Positions 48,676-57,167 of a stretch of 64,000 nt of DNA are shown here, piece after piece (position 1 is the first letter of the stretch; each line of letters starts with the position of its first letter). The notes beneath the pieces were generated by a model that was not told the origin of the DNA, did no database searches, and worked only from the letters and a program-made list of their open reading frames with translations. Made by a program: the position numbers and the translations under genes. The DNA is from Mycobacterium simulans (GTDB taxonomy: Bacteria > Actinomycetota > Actinomycetes > Mycobacteriales > Mycobacteriaceae), in the NCBI RefSeq assembly GCF_900232995.1, contig NZ_OCVX01000005.1:62001-126000 (forward strand). Direction: 5' to 3'.

Positions 48676-49650
48676 ATGACCGACCAATCCGCCAAACCGT
48701 CCCGCCACCATATCTGGCACATCAGCAAGAGGACGCTCGCTAAGAGCTGGGACGACTCAATATTTTCGGAGTCGGCGCAAGCGGGTTTTTGGTCGTGCCT
48801 GTCGCTCCCGCCGCTGCTGTTGGGGATGCTGGGCAGCTTGGCTTACGTCGCGCCACTGTTCGGCCCGGACACCTTACAGGCCATCGTGAAAAGCACGCTC
48901 TCCACCGCCCGCAGCTTCTTTTCCACCAGCGTGGTCAACGAGATCATCGAGCCCACGATCCGCGACATCACCGCCACGGCCCGCGGCGAGGTGGTGTCGC
49001 TGGGATTCTTGATCTCCTTGTGGGCGGGATCTTCGGCTATCTCGGCATTCGTCGATGCTGTGGTGGAGGCCCATGACCAGACTCCGCTGCGCCATCCAGT
49101 GCGCCAGCGATTCTTCGCGCTGTTCCTCTACGTCGTGATGCTGGTGTTCCTGGTGACGGCCGCGCCAGTGATGGTCGTGGGTCCGCGCAAGGTGAGCGAA
49201 CACATCCCCTACAGCTTGGCCAACATACTGCGCTACGGCTATTACCCCGCGCTGATTATGGGTCTGCTGCTCGGCGTGGTCATCTTGTACCGGGTGTCGC
49301 TGCCGGTTCCGCTGCCGACGCATCGGCTGGTTCTCGGCGCCGTGCTGGCGATAGCGGTATTCCTGATCGCCACGCTGGGCCTGCGGTTCTACCTGAGGTG
49401 GATCACCAGCACGGGCTACACCTACGGCGCGCTGTCCACGCCGATCGCGTTCCTGTTGTTCGCCTACTTCGGCGGTTTCGCGATCATGCTCGGCGCCGAA
49501 CTCAATGCCGCCATACAGGAAGAATGGCCGGCACCGGCGACGCATGCCCACCGGTTGCGCAAATGGCTGCAGGCACGCACCGGCATCGGCGCGCCGACCA
49601 TGTCTTCGACCGCGCAACAGAACCCCGTCGCGCCCGAACCGCCGGCGTGA
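48676..49650 (+). CDS. YihY/BrkB family inner-membrane protein (Rv2707-like)
   Basis: A 324-residue protein of the YihY/BrkB (virulence factor BrkB) family. Six hydrophobic helices are visible, with the family core FWSCLSLPPLLLGMLGSLAYVAPLFG, GFLISLWAGSSAISAFVDAVVEAHD and the C-terminal GYTYGALSTPIAFLLFAYFGGFAIMLGAELNAAIQEEWPAP (~255-300). Family function is unclear; the earlier RNase BN name is wrong. Start ATG 48676. Its stop is immediately adjacent to the convergent DUF3039 gene end. Confidence 0.88.
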   Translation: MTDQSAKPSRHHIWHISKRTLAKSWDDSIFSESAQAGFWSCLSLPPLLLGMLGSLAYVAPLFGPDTLQAIVKSTLSTARSFFSTSVVNEIIEPTIRDITATARGEVVSLGFLISLWAGSSAISAFVDAVVEAHDQTPLRHPVRQRFFALFLYVVMLVFLVTAAPVMVVGPRKVSEHIPYSLANILRYGYYPALIMGLLLGVVILYRVSLPVPLPTHRLVLGAVLAIAVFLIATLGLRFYLRWITSTGYTYGALSTPIAFLLFAYFGGFAIMLGAELNAAIQEEWPAPATHAHRLRKWLQARTGIGAPTMSSTAQQNPVAPEPPA

Positions 49651-49899
49651 TCAGCCCTTCTTGAGCCTGTCGTAGATCTGCTTGCAATCCGGGCAAACCG
49701 GAGAGCCCGGCTTGGCGGCCCGGGTGACCGGAAACACCTCACCGCACAACGCGACCACGTGGGTGCCCATCACCGCGCTTTCGGCGATCTTGTCCTTCTT
49801 GACGTAGTGGAAGTACTTGGGAGTATCGCTGCCGGTCCCGTCGTCGACGCGTTCGTCGGTGTCGGTGCGTTCGATCGTCTGGGTCTGCATGCATAACAT
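49651..49899 (-). CDS. DUF3039 family protein (Rv2708c-like)
   Basis: An 82-residue protein with the DUF3039 pattern YFHYVKKDKIAESAVMGTHVVALCGEVFPVTRAAKPGSPVCPDCKQIYDRL. Cys residues in ALCGEV and VCPDC probably bind one zinc together with a His. Highly conserved in actinobacteria and unknown in function. The start ATG 49899 gives the family length; longer frames pass into the dispersed repeat at 49915. It lies tail to tail with the BrkB gene. Confidence 0.85.
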   Translation of the reverse strand: MLCMQTQTIERTDTDERVDDGTGSDTPKYFHYVKKDKIAESAVMGTHVVALCGEVFPVTRAAKPGSPVCPDCKQIYDRLKKG

Positions 49900-49914
49900 T
49901 GTGCCCCCTGGCCC

Positions 49915-49966
49915 CGATGGTGGCGACCCGCTTCGCCCGGCTCCCGCCGCGCTCGCGATCGCCACT
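49915..49966. repeat. Dispersed GC-rich repeat, copy 2
   Basis: A 52-bp stretch from CGATGGTGGCGACCCGCTTC to GATCGCCACT, homologous to the element at 18664-18717. It sits between the DUF3039 gene start and the DUF3099 gene. In both places the same orientation on the plus strand is seen. Such elements recur in M. tuberculosis intergenic regions as I recall, and can carry promoter or terminator function. Confidence 0.6.
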
Positions 49967-50010
49967 GACTCGCCCCAACCGGAATCGATCCGATGTGGGA
50001 CAGTGGAGTA

Positions 50011-50418
50011 ATGAAGCGCGGCTCCGGGCTGAGTTTCGACGGCTTCGACGACACGGGCCGCCCGATACTGATCACCGCCGCTGAGCCCTCATATGAGGTA
50101 CAGCATCGCGCGCGGGTGCGTAAGTACCTCACCTTGATGGCCTTCCGGATTCCTGCGCTCATCCTTGCCGCTGTCGCTTACGGCATCTGGCACAACGGCC
50201 TGATCTGCCTGCTGATCGTCGCCGCCTCGGTGCCGTTGCCGTGGATGGCTGTACTGATCGCCAACGACCGCCCGCCGCGTCGCGCCGATGAGCCTCGCCG
50301 ATTCGAAGAGTCCCGGCGGCGCACCCCGTTGTTCCCGACCGCAGAGCGCCCGGCACTCGAGCCTCGGCGCGACCCCACACCGCATTCGGACTCAGGCGGC
50401 TTCGAGAGCCAGGGATAG
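50011..50418 (+). CDS. DUF3099 family membrane protein (Rv2709-like)
   Basis: A 135-residue protein with the DUF3099 pattern: PILITAAEPSYEVQHRARVRKYLTLMAFRIPALILAAVAYGIWHNGLICLLIVAASVPLPWMAVLIANDRPP, i.e. two transmembrane helices joined by a short loop, then a ~45-residue Arg/Pro/Glu-rich tail (RRADEPRRFEESRRRTPLFP). ATG 50011 follows GGAG by 3 bases. Function unknown. The next gene is sigB after 165 bases. Confidence 0.82.
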   Translation: MKRGSGLSFDGFDDTGRPILITAAEPSYEVQHRARVRKYLTLMAFRIPALILAAVAYGIWHNGLICLLIVAASVPLPWMAVLIANDRPPRRADEPRRFEESRRRTPLFPTAERPALEPRRDPTPHSDSGGFESQG

Positions 50419-50519
50419 TCAGAGTTCCGGCCTAACCGGTCGCCGTCCGCACTTCTCAGGACATTCTCAGGTCGTCGGCACATCTCCGCACGTCACGCGG
50501 TGTGAGATGGCGGCCGGGT

Positions 50520-50546
50520 GGGAACTCTAGGCCCAGGTGTCGCGTT
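50520..50546 (+). promoter_or_regulatory. ECF-type (SigE/SigH) promoter of sigB
   Basis: GGGAACT at 50520-50526 and CGTTG at 50543-50547 make the -35/-10 pair recognised by the ECF sigmas SigE and SigH in mycobacteria (GGAAC ... GTT, 18-base gap), 37 bases ahead of the sigB ATG. In M. tuberculosis sigB is known to be transcribed from such a promoter, placing it below the stress sigmas. Confidence 0.7.
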
Positions 50547-50583
50547 GAACGACGTGACACAACAAGCCAATCGGGAGGGCGCT

Positions 50584-51555
50584 ATGGCACAGCCCACAGT
50601 AAGGGCCACCACCAGCCGGGTTGAGGGCGATCTGGATGCTCAAAGCCCCGCAGCGGATCTGGTGCGCGTATATCTGAACGGCATCGGCAAGACGGCGTTG
50701 CTCAACGCCGCGGGCGAAGTCGAGTTGGCCAAGCGCATTGAGGCCGGGCTGTATGCCGAGCATCTCCTGGAAACCCGGAAGCGCCTCGGCGAGAACCGGA
50801 AACGCGATCTGATGGCCGTGGTGCGCGATGGCGAGGCCGCACGCCGCCACCTGCTGGAGGCAAACCTGCGGCTGGTCGTTTCGCTTGCCAAGCGCTACAC
50901 GGGTCGGGGTATGCCGTTGCTGGACCTCATCCAGGAAGGCAACTTGGGCCTGATCCGCGCGATGGAAAAGTTCGACTACACAAAGGGATTCAAGTTCTCG
51001 ACGTATGCCACCTGGTGGATCCGTCAGGCGATCACCCGCGGTATGGCCGACCAGAGCCGCACTATCCGGCTCCCAGTTCACCTCGTCGAACAGGTCAACA
51101 AGCTGGCCAGGATCAAGCGTGAGATGCACCAGAACCTGGGCCGTGAAGCAACCGACGAGGAGCTCGCCGCCGAATCCGGCATCCCGATCGACAAGATCAA
51201 CGATCTGCTCGAGCACAGCCGCGACCCGGTGAGCCTGGACATGCCGGTCGGCTCGGAAGAGGAAGCTCCTCTGGGTGATTTCATCGAGGACGCCGAAGCC
51301 ATGTCCGCCGAGAACGCGGTCATCGCCGAACTGTTGCACACCGACATCCGTAGCGTGCTGGCCACTCTCGACGAGCGCGAGCATCAGGTGATTCGGTTGC
51401 GCTTCGGTCTGGACGACGGCCAGCCACGCACCCTGGATCAGATCGGCAAGCTGTTCGGTCTGTCCCGCGAGCGGGTTCGCCAGATCGAGCGAGACGTGAT
51501 GTGCAAGCTGCGTCACGGCGAGCGTGCTGATCGACTGCGGTCTTACGCAAGTTGA
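50584..51555 (+). CDS. sigB: Stress/stationary sigma factor SigB
   Basis: A 323-residue group 2 sigma-70 closely similar to SigA from region 1.2 onward but lacking its N-terminal extension. Region 2.4 FKFSTYATWWIRQAITRGMADQSRTIRLPVHLVEQVNKL is intact; region 3 is REATDEELAAESGIP; region 4 is LDEREHQVIRLRFGLDDGQPRTLDQIGKLFGLSRERVRQIERDVMCKL. It directs general-stress transcription. The start ATG 50584 (MAQPTVRATTSR) follows GGAGGGCG. A terminator hairpin follows at 51601-51624, then ideR. Confidence 0.95.
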   Translation: MAQPTVRATTSRVEGDLDAQSPAADLVRVYLNGIGKTALLNAAGEVELAKRIEAGLYAEHLLETRKRLGENRKRDLMAVVRDGEAARRHLLEANLRLVVSLAKRYTGRGMPLLDLIQEGNLGLIRAMEKFDYTKGFKFSTYATWWIRQAITRGMADQSRTIRLPVHLVEQVNKLARIKREMHQNLGREATDEELAAESGIPIDKINDLLEHSRDPVSLDMPVGSEEEAPLGDFIEDAEAMSAENAVIAELLHTDIRSVLATLDEREHQVIRLRFGLDDGQPRTLDQIGKLFGLSRERVRQIERDVMCKLRHGERADRLRSYAS

Positions 51556-51600
51556 GATGACCTGCCGAGGTCGGCAAGAATAACTTGTTAGAAGACGGTG

Positions 51601-51624
51601 TGCCCGCCGCGAGAGCGGCGGGCA
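51601..51624. terminator. GC-rich terminator after sigB
   Basis: TGCCCGCCGC (51601-51610), GAGA loop, GCGGCGGGCA (51615-51624): perfect 10-bp arms, 45 bases after the sigB stop and about 80 bases before ideR. No T tract follows, as often in mycobacteria. Confidence 0.75.
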
Positions 51625-51702
51625 TACTGCTGCGGTGGAGCGTTTTGGCGAACCACTCACGCGGCTGGCGAAGTAGACTCGGCGGCAACGGAGGATGGGT
51701 GA

Positions 51703-52392
51703 ATGAACGAGCTGGTTGATACCACCGAGATGTACCTGCGGACGATCTACGACCTCGAGGAAGAGGGCGTGACGCCGCTGCGTGCCCGGATCGCCGAACG
51801 ACTGGAGCAGAGCGGGCCGACCGTCAGCCAGACCGTATCCCGGATGGAGCGCGACGGGTTGCTCCGCGTAGCTGGCGACCGCCATCTGGAGCTGACTGAC
51901 AAGGGCCGGGCGCTGGCCATCGCGGTGATGCGCAAGCACCGCCTTGCCGAGCGGTTGCTGGTCGATGTCATCGGGTTGCCGTGGGAAGAAGTGCACGCCG
52001 AGGCATGCCGGTGGGAGCACGTGATGAGTGAGGATGTCGAGCGCCGGCTGGTTAAGGTGCTCAACAACCCCACTACATCCCCGTTCGGCAACCCGATTCC
52101 GGGCCTGCTGGACCTTGGCGTGGGCCCGAAGTCCGGCTCCGACGACGTCAACCTGGTGCGGCTGACCGAGTTGCCCCCAGGTTCGCCGGTAGCGGTCGTC
52201 GTCCGCCAGCTCACCGAGCATGTTCAGGGCGATATTGACCTGATCACACGGCTGAAAGACGCCGGCGTCGTGCCAAACGCGCGGGTGACCGTCGAAATCG
52301 GCCCGAACGGGGTGACGATCCTCATCCCGGGTCATGAGAACGTCACCCTGCCAAACGAAATGGCCCACGCCGTCAAGGTCGAGAAGGTCTGA
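51703..52392 (+). CDS. ideR: Iron-dependent repressor IdeR
   Basis: A 229-residue DtxR-family repressor. Winged-helix DNA-binding residues ~1-73 include TPLRARIAERLEQSGPTVSQTVSRMERDGLL. Metal ligands are all present: site 1 H79, E83, H98 and site 2 M10, C102, E105, H106. The C-terminal SH3-like domain (VNLVRLTELPPGSPVAVVVRQLTEHVQGDIDLITRLKDAGVVP) is full length. With Fe2+ it represses siderophore genes and activates storage genes. ATG 51703 follows GGAGGATGGG. It is downstream of sigB, and is adjacent (2-base gap) to the convergent DUF4192 gene. Confidence 0.96.
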   Translation: MNELVDTTEMYLRTIYDLEEEGVTPLRARIAERLEQSGPTVSQTVSRMERDGLLRVAGDRHLELTDKGRALAIAVMRKHRLAERLLVDVIGLPWEEVHAEACRWEHVMSEDVERRLVKVLNNPTTSPFGNPIPGLLDLGVGPKSGSDDVNLVRLTELPPGSPVAVVVRQLTEHVQGDIDLITRLKDAGVVPNARVTVEIGPNGVTILIPGHENVTLPNEMAHAVKVEKV

Positions 52393-52393
52393 C

Positions 52394-53452
52394 CTACCCG
52401 ACCCGTCGGCCAAACGCCCGTCGCGGGGGTAGCCGCACACCAAGTTGCTTGGCCATGCGGTAGCCGGTGACCGCGAGGTCACGGATCTCCTCGGGCCGCA
52501 GCCCAGACTGCAGCGCCGTGTCCAGCATGCCCGCCATCCGATGCTGCGGCTCGCAGCGCAACGCGGCGTCCAGCGCGATACCAGTCAGCGGCCCGTCGCC
52601 GCGGGCGTAGGCGCTGAACGCCAGCAACACCAGAGCCTCCACCCGCCACGGCTGCGGCAGTGCGCGCGCCAGCAATGCCCACAACGACTCGGCCGCACCG
52701 GCGTTCTCGCCGACAGCAAGGGCATACAGCGTGTCCCGCACCGCCGCGTCGTGCAGCGCACAGCCAAGCTCGGCGAGCACCGCATCGGACAGTGGTTGCC
52801 CATCGGCGACACGGGCGGCAGCGGCCATCGTTGCTTCCACATCGCGCCGACCGCAGCCCGTCGGGTCAGCGCGGTGCGCGATCTCGCGTGCGGCGGCCCT
52901 TTGTCGTATGGCAACGGCGAGTTCGGCGCTGCGCCGCGGGTCGTCAACGGCGATAACTGCCTGCAAGTCGGCACGGCGCGAGTAGAGCCGCCGGCCGTCC
53001 AACACCGCCGCCACCGCGAGTGGCGACGCCGACGGATCTTCGACCACTCCCGCCGAGCCGCACCCGTCCGCGCAATGCCATTGCCCGCCAAGGGCTATCC
53101 GATCCACGACATGCGCTGCCCACAGCACGATGTCGTGCTCGGCCAACGCCTCCGTGAGCGCCACGCACAGCTGCCGGTACTGCTCATTGCACACCGGACA
53201 GTGCGCCCCTTTGGCGTCGACAATCACTGCGATCGCGGCCTCAGGCTTAGCAGCGGCCGCCAGGTCCGCGAGATGCTCAACCCGATCGGCGAGCTCTGCG
53301 GACAGGTCCGCCCGCATTACCGACCCCAGTTCGCCGCCCTCCAACGACACCAGGACCAGTGAATTTTCCGGCACAAAACCGAGAACGGCCGGCAATGCGG
53401 CGATCAGCGATCCGGGGCGGTTGAGTTCAAAGTCAGGCTCATGCTTTGTCAT
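52394..53452 (-). CDS. DUF4192 family protein (Rv2712c-like)
   Basis: A 352-residue protein of the actinobacterial DUF4192 family. The characteristic start is LNRPGSLIAALPAVLGFVPENSLVLVSLEGGELGSVMRADLSAELADRV, with the Cys cluster AKGAHCPVCNEQYRQLC and VLWAAHVVDRIALGGQWHCADGCGSAGVVEDPSASPLA (possible zinc). The remainder is helical and Ala-rich. Function unknown. Start ATG 53452 (MTKHEPDFELNRPG); the open frame's earlier ATG lies in the sthA control region. Confidence 0.85.
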   Translation of the reverse strand: MTKHEPDFELNRPGSLIAALPAVLGFVPENSLVLVSLEGGELGSVMRADLSAELADRVEHLADLAAAAKPEAAIAVIVDAKGAHCPVCNEQYRQLCVALTEALAEHDIVLWAAHVVDRIALGGQWHCADGCGSAGVVEDPSASPLAVAAVLDGRRLYSRRADLQAVIAVDDPRRSAELAVAIRQRAAAREIAHRADPTGCGRRDVEATMAAAARVADGQPLSDAVLAELGCALHDAAVRDTLYALAVGENAGAAESLWALLARALPQPWRVEALVLLAFSAYARGDGPLTGIALDAALRCEPQHRMAGMLDTALQSGLRPEEIRDLAVTGYRMAKQLGVRLPPRRAFGRRVG

Positions 53453-53556
53453 GCGCCCAACGGTGGCAACCCACACCGTCAGGTCGGTGCTACCGCAATG
53501 TAAATCAGCCACCGTCTGTGGACAAACTCGCGACTGTGGGCTCTATCGTCTATCCC

Positions 53557-54972
53557 ATGAGTTCGATGCGGGAATACGACTTGGTCGTCATCGGTTCGGG
53601 GCCCGGCGGTCAAAAGGCCGCCATCGCCGCGGCCAAGTTGGGCAAAACCGTGGCGATCGTCGAACGCGGCCGAATGGTCGGCGGCGTCTGCGTGAATACC
53701 GGCACGATCCCCTCAAAGACATTGCGCGAGGCGGTCGTCTATCTCACCGGTATGAGCCAGCGCGAACTCTATGGCGCGAGCTACCGAGTCAAGGACAAGA
53801 TCACCCCCGCGGACCTGCTGGCGCGCACCCAGCATGTGATCGGCAAGCAAGTCGACGTGGTGCGCTCGCAATTGATGCGTAACCGGATCGACCTCGTCCT
53901 GGGTCACGGCCGCTTCGTCGATCCGCACACCGTCCTGGTCGAGGAAGACGCCCAGGGCGAGCGCGTCACCGTCAGCGGCGACTACGTCGTCATCGCCACC
54001 GGCACCAAGCCGGTGCGGCCGTCCGGGGTCGAGTTCGACGAGAAACGGGTACTGGACTCCGACGGCATCTTGGACCTGCGGTCGCTCCCGGCGTCGATGG
54101 TCGTCGTGGGCGCCGGGGTCATCGGAATCGAGTACGCATCGATGTTCGCCGCACTGGGTACCAAGGTGACCGTCGTGGAAAAGCGCGACACCATGCTGGA
54201 TTTCTGCGACCCGGAGATCGTGGAAGCGCTGAAGTTCCACCTGCGCGACCTCGCGGTGACCTTCCGGTTCGGCGAGGAAGTGACCGCGGTCGACGTCGGC
54301 TCTGCTGGCACCGTCACCACCTTGGCCAGCGGCAAGCAGATTCCCGCCGAGACGGTGATGTACTCCGCGGGCCGGGAAGGACAAACCGAACACCTGGGCC
54401 TAGAGAACGCGGGGTTGGAAACCGACCACCGCGGACGGATTTTCGTCGACGATCAATTCCAGACCAAGGTCGATCACATTTACGCCGTCGGCGACGTCAT
54501 CGGCTTCCCGGCGCTGGCGGCGACCTCCATGGACCAGGGCCGGCTAGCCGCCTACCACGCATTCGGCGAACCGACCGACGGCATGACCGCGCTGCAGCCG
54601 ATCGGTATCTATTCGATCCCCGAGGTCTCCTATGTCGGAGCCACCGAGGTGGAATTGACCAAAGACTCGATCCCCTACGAGGTAGGGGTGGCCCGGTACC
54701 GGGAGCTGGCGCGCGGCCAAATCGCCGGCGACTCCTACGGCATGCTCAAGCTGCTGGTGTCCACTCGCGATCGCACGCTGCTCGGCGTGCACATCTTCGG
54801 GACCAGTGCCACTGAGATGGTGCACATCGGGCAGGCCGTGATGGGATGCGGCGGCACCGTCGACTATCTGGTCGACGCGGTGTTCAATTACCCGACGTTC
54901 TCCGAGGCCTACAAGGTCGCCGCGCTGGACGTGACGAACAAGATGCGCGCGCTCAACCAGTTCTTACGCTGA
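53557..54972 (+). CDS. sthA: Soluble pyridine nucleotide transhydrogenase SthA
   Basis: A 471-residue flavoprotein disulfide-reductase family enzyme that exchanges hydride between NADPH and NAD. The FAD motif is YDLVVIGSGPGGQKAAIAAAKLGK, the substrate-site loop VGGVCVNTGTIPSKTL has Thr in place of the second redox Cys, which is the hallmark of SthA, and the NAD(P) motif is MVVVGAGVIGIEYASMFAALGTKV. C-terminal FGTSATEMVHIGQAVM and FNYPTFSEAYK complete the dimer interface. Start 53557 (MSSMREYD) or 53566 (MREYD); TATCGT at 53544-53549 is 7 bases before the first, which favours it. Confidence 0.94.
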   Translation: MSSMREYDLVVIGSGPGGQKAAIAAAKLGKTVAIVERGRMVGGVCVNTGTIPSKTLREAVVYLTGMSQRELYGASYRVKDKITPADLLARTQHVIGKQVDVVRSQLMRNRIDLVLGHGRFVDPHTVLVEEDAQGERVTVSGDYVVIATGTKPVRPSGVEFDEKRVLDSDGILDLRSLPASMVVVGAGVIGIEYASMFAALGTKVTVVEKRDTMLDFCDPEIVEALKFHLRDLAVTFRFGEEVTAVDVGSAGTVTTLASGKQIPAETVMYSAGREGQTEHLGLENAGLETDHRGRIFVDDQFQTKVDHIYAVGDVIGFPALAATSMDQGRLAAYHAFGEPTDGMTALQPIGIYSIPEVSYVGATEVELTKDSIPYEVGVARYRELARGQIAGDSYGMLKLLVSTRDRTLLGVHIFGTSATEMVHIGQAVMGCGGTVDYLVDAVFNYPTFSEAYKVAALDVTNKMRALNQFLR

Positions 54973-55095
54973 GCTAGCCGGCCGCGCCACGGCAGACACG
55001 TCCGTCCAGGTTTGCTGGTTCAATTACTGGTACTCATCGCGTTGAGAGACACTGGTGGGGGCACGCCAGAGACACCCAGAGAGGAGGCAACACCC

Positions 55096-56073
55096 ATGGC
55101 CCACGGTCAAGACCCGGGCGAGGCGCAGGACTACCAGCCCGGCCAACCTGGCATGTACGAGCTCGAGTTTCCGGCGCCCGTGTTGTCGACGTCCGACGGT
55201 CGTGGCCCGGTGTTGGTGCACGCTTTGGAGGGCTTTTCCGACGCCGGTCATGCGATCCGGCTAGCCGCACGCCACCTTAAGGTGGCCCTGGACACCGAGC
55301 TGGTCGCGTCCTTCGCGATTGACGAACTGCTGGACTACCGCTCGCGCCGGCCGCTGATGACGTTCAAGACCGATCACTTCACCCATTACGACGATCCAGA
55401 GCTCAGCCTGTACGCGCTGCGCGACAGCGTCGGCACCCCGTTCCTACTACTGGCCGGCATGGAGCCGGACCTGAAGTGGGAGCGCTTCATAACCGCAGTG
55501 CGGCTGCTGGCCGAGCGTCTGGGGGTACGGCAGACGATCGGCCTGGGTACCGTGCCAATGGCCGTTCCGCACACGCGCCCCATCACCATGACCGCGCATT
55601 CCAACAACGGCGAACTGATCGCCGATTTCACGCCGTGGATCACCGAAATCCAAGTTCCCGGTAGCGCTTCCAACCTGCTGGAGTACCGCATGGCGCAGCA
55701 CGGTCACGAGGTCGTCGGTTTCACCGTCCACGTCCCGCACTACCTGACACAGACCGACTACCCCGCCGCCGCCCAGGCGCTGCTCGAGCAAGTGGCCAAG
55801 ACCGGCTCACTGGAACTGCCGTTGACCGCGCTGGCCGAATCGGCAGCCGAGATCCGGGCCAAAATCGACGAACAGGTTCAGGCGAGCGCAGAGGTCGCTC
55901 AGGTGGTGGCAGCCCTTGAGCGCCAGTACGATGCGTTCATCGACGCTCAGGAGAACAGGTCGTTACTAGCGCGTGACGAGGATCTACCGAGCGGCGACGA
56001 GCTTGGGGCAGAGTTTGAGCGGTTCCTGGCTCAGCAGGCGGAAAAGAAGTTCGACGACGACGATCCGAAGTAA
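55096..56073 (+). CDS. PAC2 family protein (Rv2714-like)
   Basis: A 325-residue PAC2 (proteasome assembly chaperone 2-like) family protein. The family core is GPVLVHALEGFSDAGHAIRLAARHLKVALDTELVASFAIDELLDYRSRRPLMTF, then RFITAVRLLAERLGVRQTIGLGTVPMAVPHTRPITMTAHSNN. The C-terminal ~100 residues are helical and charged (AEIRAKIDEQVQASAEVAQVVAALERQYDAFID). No enzymatic motif; in archaea/eukaryotes the fold chaperones proteasome assembly. GAGAGGAGG before ATG 55096 fixes the start. A hydrolase gene follows 35 bases later, probably cotranscribed. Confidence 0.88.
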   Translation: MAHGQDPGEAQDYQPGQPGMYELEFPAPVLSTSDGRGPVLVHALEGFSDAGHAIRLAARHLKVALDTELVASFAIDELLDYRSRRPLMTFKTDHFTHYDDPELSLYALRDSVGTPFLLLAGMEPDLKWERFITAVRLLAERLGVRQTIGLGTVPMAVPHTRPITMTAHSNNGELIADFTPWITEIQVPGSASNLLEYRMAQHGHEVVGFTVHVPHYLTQTDYPAAAQALLEQVAKTGSLELPLTALAESAAEIRAKIDEQVQASAEVAQVVAALERQYDAFIDAQENRSLLARDEDLPSGDELGAEFERFLAQQAEKKFDDDDPK

Positions 56074-56108
56074 ACGCCCGAACTGGCCCGACAACGAGGT
56101 TGGACGAG

Positions 56109-57134
56109 ATGACCGAGCGGAAGCGCAGACTTCGCCCGGTGCGGGAAGTGACTGCGCCTTCGCTGCAGTTCCGCACCATCCACGGCTATAAGCGGGCGTT
56201 CCGGATCGCCGGCGATGGGCCGGCGATTCTGCTGATCCACGGCATCGGCGACAACTCCACCACCTGGAATGGCATACATGCCAAGCTGGCTCAGCGGTTC
56301 ACCGTCATCGCCCCAGATCTGTTGGGCCACGGCAAGTCCGACAAGCCACGCGCCGACTACTCGGTGGCGGCCTACGCCAACGGCATGCGCGACCTGCTCA
56401 GCGTGCTCGACATCGAGCGCGTGACCGTCGTCGGACATTCGCTCGGTGGCGGCGTGGCGATGCAATTCGCCTACCAGTTTCCTCAGCTGGTCGAGCGGCT
56501 GGTGCTGGTCGGCGCTGGCGGCGTCACCAAGGATGTCAACATCGTCTTCCGCTTGGCCTCGTTGCCGATGGGCAGCGAGGCCCTGGCATTGCTGCGGCTT
56601 CCCCTCGTGCTGCCTGCAGTTCAGCTGGCCGGGCGGATAGCGGGCGTGGCAATGGGATCGACCGGCCTCGGGCGTGACCTGCCCAACGTGCTGCGGATAC
56701 TGGATGACCTACCGGAGCCGACAGCCTCAGCGGCGTTCAGCCGCACCTTGCGGGCCGTGGTGGACTGGCGCGGGCAGATCGTCACGATGCTGGACCGATG
56801 TTATTTGACCGAGGCCATTCCGGTGCAGATCATCTGGGGCAGCCGGGACGTGGTGGTCCCCGTCCGCCATGCCGAAATGGCGCACGCCGCGATGCCCGGC
56901 TCCAGGCTGGAGATCTTCGAGCGCTCCGGCCATTTTCCATTCCACGACGACCCGGCCCGCTTCATCGACGTTGTGCAGCGCTTCATCGACACCACCGCGC
57001 CCGCCGAATACGACCCGGTAGCCCTGCGCCAGTTGCTCCGCACCGGCAGCGGCGAACGCACCGTCTCCGGCCCTGTCGACACTCGCGTTGCCGTCCTGAA
57101 CGCGATGGGTTCAGACGAACGCAGCGCTACCTGA
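56109..57134 (+). CDS. Alpha/beta-hydrolase fold protein (Rv2715-like)
   Basis: A 341-residue alpha/beta-hydrolase. All catalytic landmarks are present: oxyanion hole ILLIHGIGDNSTTW, nucleophile VVGHSLGGGVAMQFAYQF (Ser), acid VQIIWGSRDVVVPV (Asp) and SGHFPFHDDPARF (His). No signal peptide. Substrate unknown. The C-terminal ~60 residues (IDTTAPAEYDPVALRQLLRTGSGE) are extra. ATG 56109 (MTERKRRLRPV) gives the family length. The gene lies 35 bases after the PAC2 gene. Confidence 0.88.
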   Translation: MTERKRRLRPVREVTAPSLQFRTIHGYKRAFRIAGDGPAILLIHGIGDNSTTWNGIHAKLAQRFTVIAPDLLGHGKSDKPRADYSVAAYANGMRDLLSVLDIERVTVVGHSLGGGVAMQFAYQFPQLVERLVLVGAGGVTKDVNIVFRLASLPMGSEALALLRLPLVLPAVQLAGRIAGVAMGSTGLGRDLPNVLRILDDLPEPTASAAFSRTLRAVVDWRGQIVTMLDRCYLTEAIPVQIIWGSRDVVVPVRHAEMAHAAMPGSRLEIFERSGHFPFHDDPARFIDVVQRFIDTTAPAEYDPVALRQLLRTGSGERTVSGPVDTRVAVLNAMGSDERSAT

Positions 57135-57167
57135 TCACCCCTCTCGCGCGCAACGTACAGTCGGGCC

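Noticed and set aside
50527..52482. A 651-codon minus-strand frame spanning sigB and ideR
   Set aside because: Both genes on the plus strand are unmistakable; the antisense frame is accidental.
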